A DNA stretch of 7,000 bases from Actinomycetota bacterium (GTDB lineage Bacteria; Actinomycetota; CADDZG01; JAHWKV01), in the NCBI GenBank assembly GCA_019347725.1, contig JAHWKV010000047.1, positions 1-7,000 on the forward strand, read 5' to 3'. The notes under the pieces were generated by a model, which was not told the origin of the DNA, ran no database searches, and worked only from the letters and a program-made list of their open reading frames with translations. Positions 5,032 through 7,000 of the stretch are shown here, one piece after another (positions within the stretch are counted from its first letter, which is position 1; each line of letters begins with the position of its first letter). The position numbers and the translations under genes are program-made.

Positions 5032-6558
5032 GTGCAAAAGGTCGCGACACCCGCCCAGATGGCTGCGGCGGATAAGGCCGCCATTGCCTCCGGCGTCGCC
5101 TCTCAGGACCTGATGGGCCGGGCTGGACGGGCGCTGGGCCGGGCGGCGCTGCAGATGATGGACGGCGGCTACGGTCGGCGGGTGGTGATCGTGTGCGGCA
5201 AGGGCAACAACGGCGGCGACGGATTTGTCTGCGCGGCCTACCTCGCCGGGCACGGGGTTAGCTGCACCGTGGTGCCGGTGGCCGACCCCGCCACGCTGGC
5301 CGGTGATGCTGCATGGGCCTTTTCCTTGCTCCGGTCTACCTCGTGCCGGGTGCGCGAGTTCGAGCCGGCCGAGCTGCACCGGTTGCTTGCCGGGGCGGAT
5401 CTTGTGGTCGACGCCCTGCTGGGCACCGGGTTCACCGGCTCCATCCGGGGACGGCCGGCCGAGGCGGTGGAGGTAATCGGGGCTTCGGGCGCGCCGGTGC
5501 TCGCGGTCGATATCCCCTCCGGGGTGGACGGGCTAACCGGGCAGGTGGGGGGTCCAGCCGTCCAAGCTCGCGCTACGGTCACCATGGGCGCCCTCAAGGC
5601 GGGCCTCCTCCTGCAGCCGGGGGCAGAGCTTGCCGGCAAGGTAATCGTGGTGGACATCGGGATCCCGCAGGAGTTCGTCGAGACGCAGGTGCGCATGGCC
5701 GCCGAGCTCGACCTGGCCGGGCAGCTGGCCCCGCGCTCCGCGTCGGCGCACAAGCGCAGCGTGGGCAAGATCGTGATTGCCGCCGGGTCGGTAGGCATGA
5801 CCGGGGCGGCCACCTTGAGCGCTTCCGGCGCGATGCGAGCCGGGGCCGGGCTGGTCCGGGTTGCGGTACCCCGGTCTGTGCGCTCCGAGGTGGCGCCCAC
5901 GGTGGTGGAGGCGCTCACCACCGGCGTTGACGAAACCGATGAGGGGCAGTTTGACCAGACCGCGGCGGCTACGGTGACCGGGTGGGCCAACCAGTGGGAT
6001 GCGCTGGCGCTGGGGCCCGGCATCGGACGCAGTGCTCGGGTGCAGGGGTTCGTCGAGGAATTGCTGACCCACGTCACGGTGCCGGTGGTGCTGGACGCCG
6101 ACGGCCTGGCGGCTCTATCCGGACGTGCGAAATGGCTGGCGAAACGCTCCGAGCCGACTATTCTTACTCCGCATGCCGGCGAGCTGGCCGCACTGCTGTC
6201 GATGGGCGTCGAGCAGGTCAACTCCAATAGAGTGGAGGTTGCCGTTCAGGCGGCGCAGGCCACCGGGGCCACGGTGCTGTTAAAAGGGTTTCGAACCGTC
6301 GTTGCCGAACCTTCAGGAGAGGTCGTATTGGTGGATGCGGGTGGCCCGATGCTGGCCACGGCGGGCACCGGTGACGTGCTGACCGGAATGGTGGCCGCGC
6401 TGGCCACGCAGATGCCGCCTTTTGAGGCGGCGTGGTCGGCGGCCTGTCTGCATGGTCTGGCCGGTGAGCTGCTTGCCGGCCAGATTGGAGGCCGTTCGGT
6501 GATTGCAAGTGACCTTTTATGGGCAATTGCACAGGTGATGAGGAGATTCGAGCAGTGA
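5032..6558 (+). CDS. nnr: Bifunctional NAD(P)H-hydrate epimerase / ADP-dependent dehydratase
   Basis: Repairs NADHX and NADPHX, the damaged hydrated forms of NAD(P)H. The N-terminal YjeF_N domain (about residues 1-215) epimerises R to S forms, and the C-terminal ribokinase-like domain (about 235-505) dehydrates the S form. The 508-residue length suits the fused two-domain enzyme. The epimerase half shows GKGNNGGDG at 56-64, DALLGTGFTGSIRG, and DIPSGVDG at 160-167. The dehydratase half shows HKRSVGKIVIAAGS from 240, LGPGIGR, VLDADGLAAL, TPHAGELAAL from 379, and GTGDVLTG at 445-452 with the catalytic Asp448. Both active sites look intact. The GTG start lies one base after the glmM stop, with CGGAG ten bases upstream inside glmM. 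The stop overlaps the next GTG by four bases (GTGA), so translational coupling with the alanine racemase frame is likely. Confidence 0.96.
   Translation: MQKVATPAQMAAADKAAIASGVASQDLMGRAGRALGRAALQMMDGGYGRRVVIVCGKGNNGGDGFVCAAYLAGHGVSCTVVPVADPATLAGDAAWAFSLLRSTSCRVREFEPAELHRLLAGADLVVDALLGTGFTGSIRGRPAEAVEVIGASGAPVLAVDIPSGVDGLTGQVGGPAVQARATVTMGALKAGLLLQPGAELAGKVIVVDIGIPQEFVETQVRMAAELDLAGQLAPRSASAHKRSVGKIVIAAGSVGMTGAATLSASGAMRAGAGLVRVAVPRSVRSEVAPTVVEALTTGVDETDEGQFDQTAAATVTGWANQWDALALGPGIGRSARVQGFVEELLTHVTVPVVLDADGLAALSGRAKWLAKRSEPTILTPHAGELAALLSMGVEQVNSNRVEVAVQAAQATGATVLLKGFRTVVAEPSGEVVLVDAGGPMLATAGTGDVLTGMVAALATQMPPFEAAWSAACLHGLAGELLAGQIGGRSVIASDLLWAIAQVMRRFEQ
6540..6545 (+). promoter_or_regulatory. 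Shine-Dalgarno site for the alanine racemase frame
   Basis: GAGGAG lies nine bases before the GTG at 6555 and inside the end of the preceding gene. It supports this GTG as start, as does the family-typical N-terminus that follows. Confidence 0.65.
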
Positions 6559-7000
6559 CCCGTGCGCTTTGTGTGTGGGCCGAGATTGATCTTGGCTGCA
6601 TCAGCCGCAATGTCGCGCGGATTAAGGCAGCTTTGGAGCCGGGCGCCGCCTTCTTGGCGGTGGTAAAGGCCAACGGCTACGGGCACGGGGAAGTAGAGGC
6701 GGCTACCGCCGCCTTGGAGGGGGGCGCCGACTGGCTGGGCGTTGCCCGAGTGGAGGAGGGCGCCGCCGTGCGCGAGGCGGGCATCGAGGCGCCCATCCTG
6801 CTGCTGTCGGACACCGACCGGGAGGCGCTGGCCGAACCCGCCCGGGATCTCTCCGACAAGGCCTCCGGTCCCGGCGTGCTGGTGCTGGTGCTGGTCGTGG
6901 TGGTCGCGGCGCCGATCGCCGAAGAGGTGTTCTACCGGGGTCTGCTCCAGCGAACGCTGGCCCGCCGTTGGCCGATCTGGCCGGTGATGATCGTCACCTC
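6555..7000 (+). CDS. alr: Alanine racemase N-terminus running in frame into a CPBP-type protease sequence; open at window end
   Basis: The frame opens with GTG overlapping the upstream stop and encodes 148 residues before the window ends. Residues 1-85 are a normal start of alanine racemase, the PLP enzyme that makes D-alanine for peptidoglycan. AEIDLGCISRNVARIK is at 9-24, AVVKANGYGHG at 35-45 carries the PLP-binding Lys38, then ADWLGVARVEEG and GIEAPILLLS (76-85). From about residue 86 the alanine racemase barrel sequence no longer follows. Instead AEPARDLSDKASGPG leads into a hydrophobic run (107-122) and EEVFYRGLLQR at 123-133, the EExxxR motif of CPBP (Abi-type) intramembrane proteases. 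A product of this frame cannot be a functional racemase, since most of the barrel and the catalytic Tyr domain are absent from the visible part. Either a real gene fusion or an assembly chimera; I lean to the latter. Confidence 0.8.
   Translation, partial: MTRALCVWAEIDLGCISRNVARIKAALEPGAAFLAVVKANGYGHGEVEAATAALEGGADWLGVARVEEGAAVREAGIEAPILLLSDTDREALAEPARDLSDKASGPGVLVLVLVVVVAAPIAEEVFYRGLLQRTLARRWPIWPVMIVT
6810..7000 (+). other. CPBP intramembrane-protease-like segment fused behind alr; start of segment uncertain
   Basis: The translated stretch has no start codon or ribosome binding site of its own that I can defend; it is read through from the alanine racemase frame. Its features are a helical polar lead-in, a Val/Leu-rich membrane segment, then APIAEEVFYRG and a basic LLQRTLARRWP, as in the first conserved motif of CPBP proteases. 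Such proteins normally carry about 100 or more residues with several membrane helices before this motif; those are missing here. The switch from racemase to protease sequence most likely falls between 6810 and 6835, and no later than about 6870. Confidence 0.65.

Noticed and set aside
5238..6227. Long minus-strand open frame (329 codons) antisense to the NAD(P)HX repair gene
   Set aside because: Composition is dominated by Ser, Thr, Pro and Ala without domain pattern; it is the complement of a well-conserved enzyme.
6878..6905. GTGCTG/GTG repeat-like tract near the end
   Set aside because: It is codon usage for a Val/Leu-rich membrane helix, not an independent repeat.

Overview
The window is GC-rich bacterial chromosome, densely coded, with frequent GTG starts and several genes lacking a Shine-Dalgarno sequence. 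The backbone order (truA, rplM, rpsI, glmM, NAD(P)HX repair enzyme, alr) is the one I know from Actinomycetota, for example the mycobacterial rplM-rpsI-glmM...nnr...alr region. I therefore infer a high-GC actinobacterium. I cannot name the species or place it more finely from this window alone.

Layout. Bases 1-618 hold the 3' part of truA (tRNA pseudouridine synthase; the 5' end lies outside). After 60 bases come rplM and rpsI (ribosomal proteins L13 and S9), closely coupled and closed by a strong hairpin at 1611-1638. Next are two small plus-strand genes (1697-2056 and 2103-2489) for four-helix membrane proteins that are clearly paralogues of each other. They meet tail-to-tail, with overlapping stop codons, a minus-strand pair (2486-3004 and 3043-3567) of flavodoxin-domain proteins that are also paralogues of each other. 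A 131-base divergent spacer with a perfect 8+8 inverted repeat leads into glmM (3699-5030). glmM is followed one base later by the bifunctional NAD(P)HX epimerase/dehydratase (5032-6558), whose stop overlaps the GTG start of an alanine racemase reading frame (6555 onward).

How the genes relate. truA, rplM and rpsI serve translation. glmM (UDP-GlcNAc precursor) and alr (D-alanine) both feed peptidoglycan synthesis, and the NAD(P)HX enzyme is a metabolite-repair protein commonly placed beside alr. The four accessory genes between rpsI and glmM form two tandem-duplicate pairs facing each other and look like an insertion into an otherwise conserved housekeeping block.

The most anomalous point is at the right end. 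The alanine racemase frame begins normally, with its PLP-binding lysine. After about 85 residues it passes, without a stop or frameshift, into a sequence that reads as a CPBP-family (Abi-type) intramembrane protease, with a hydrophobic stretch followed by an EEVFYRG motif. This is either an in-frame deletion or recombination fusion or, more probably, a chimeric assembly join. I found no RNA genes, CRISPR arrays, insertion sequences or obvious phage genes.
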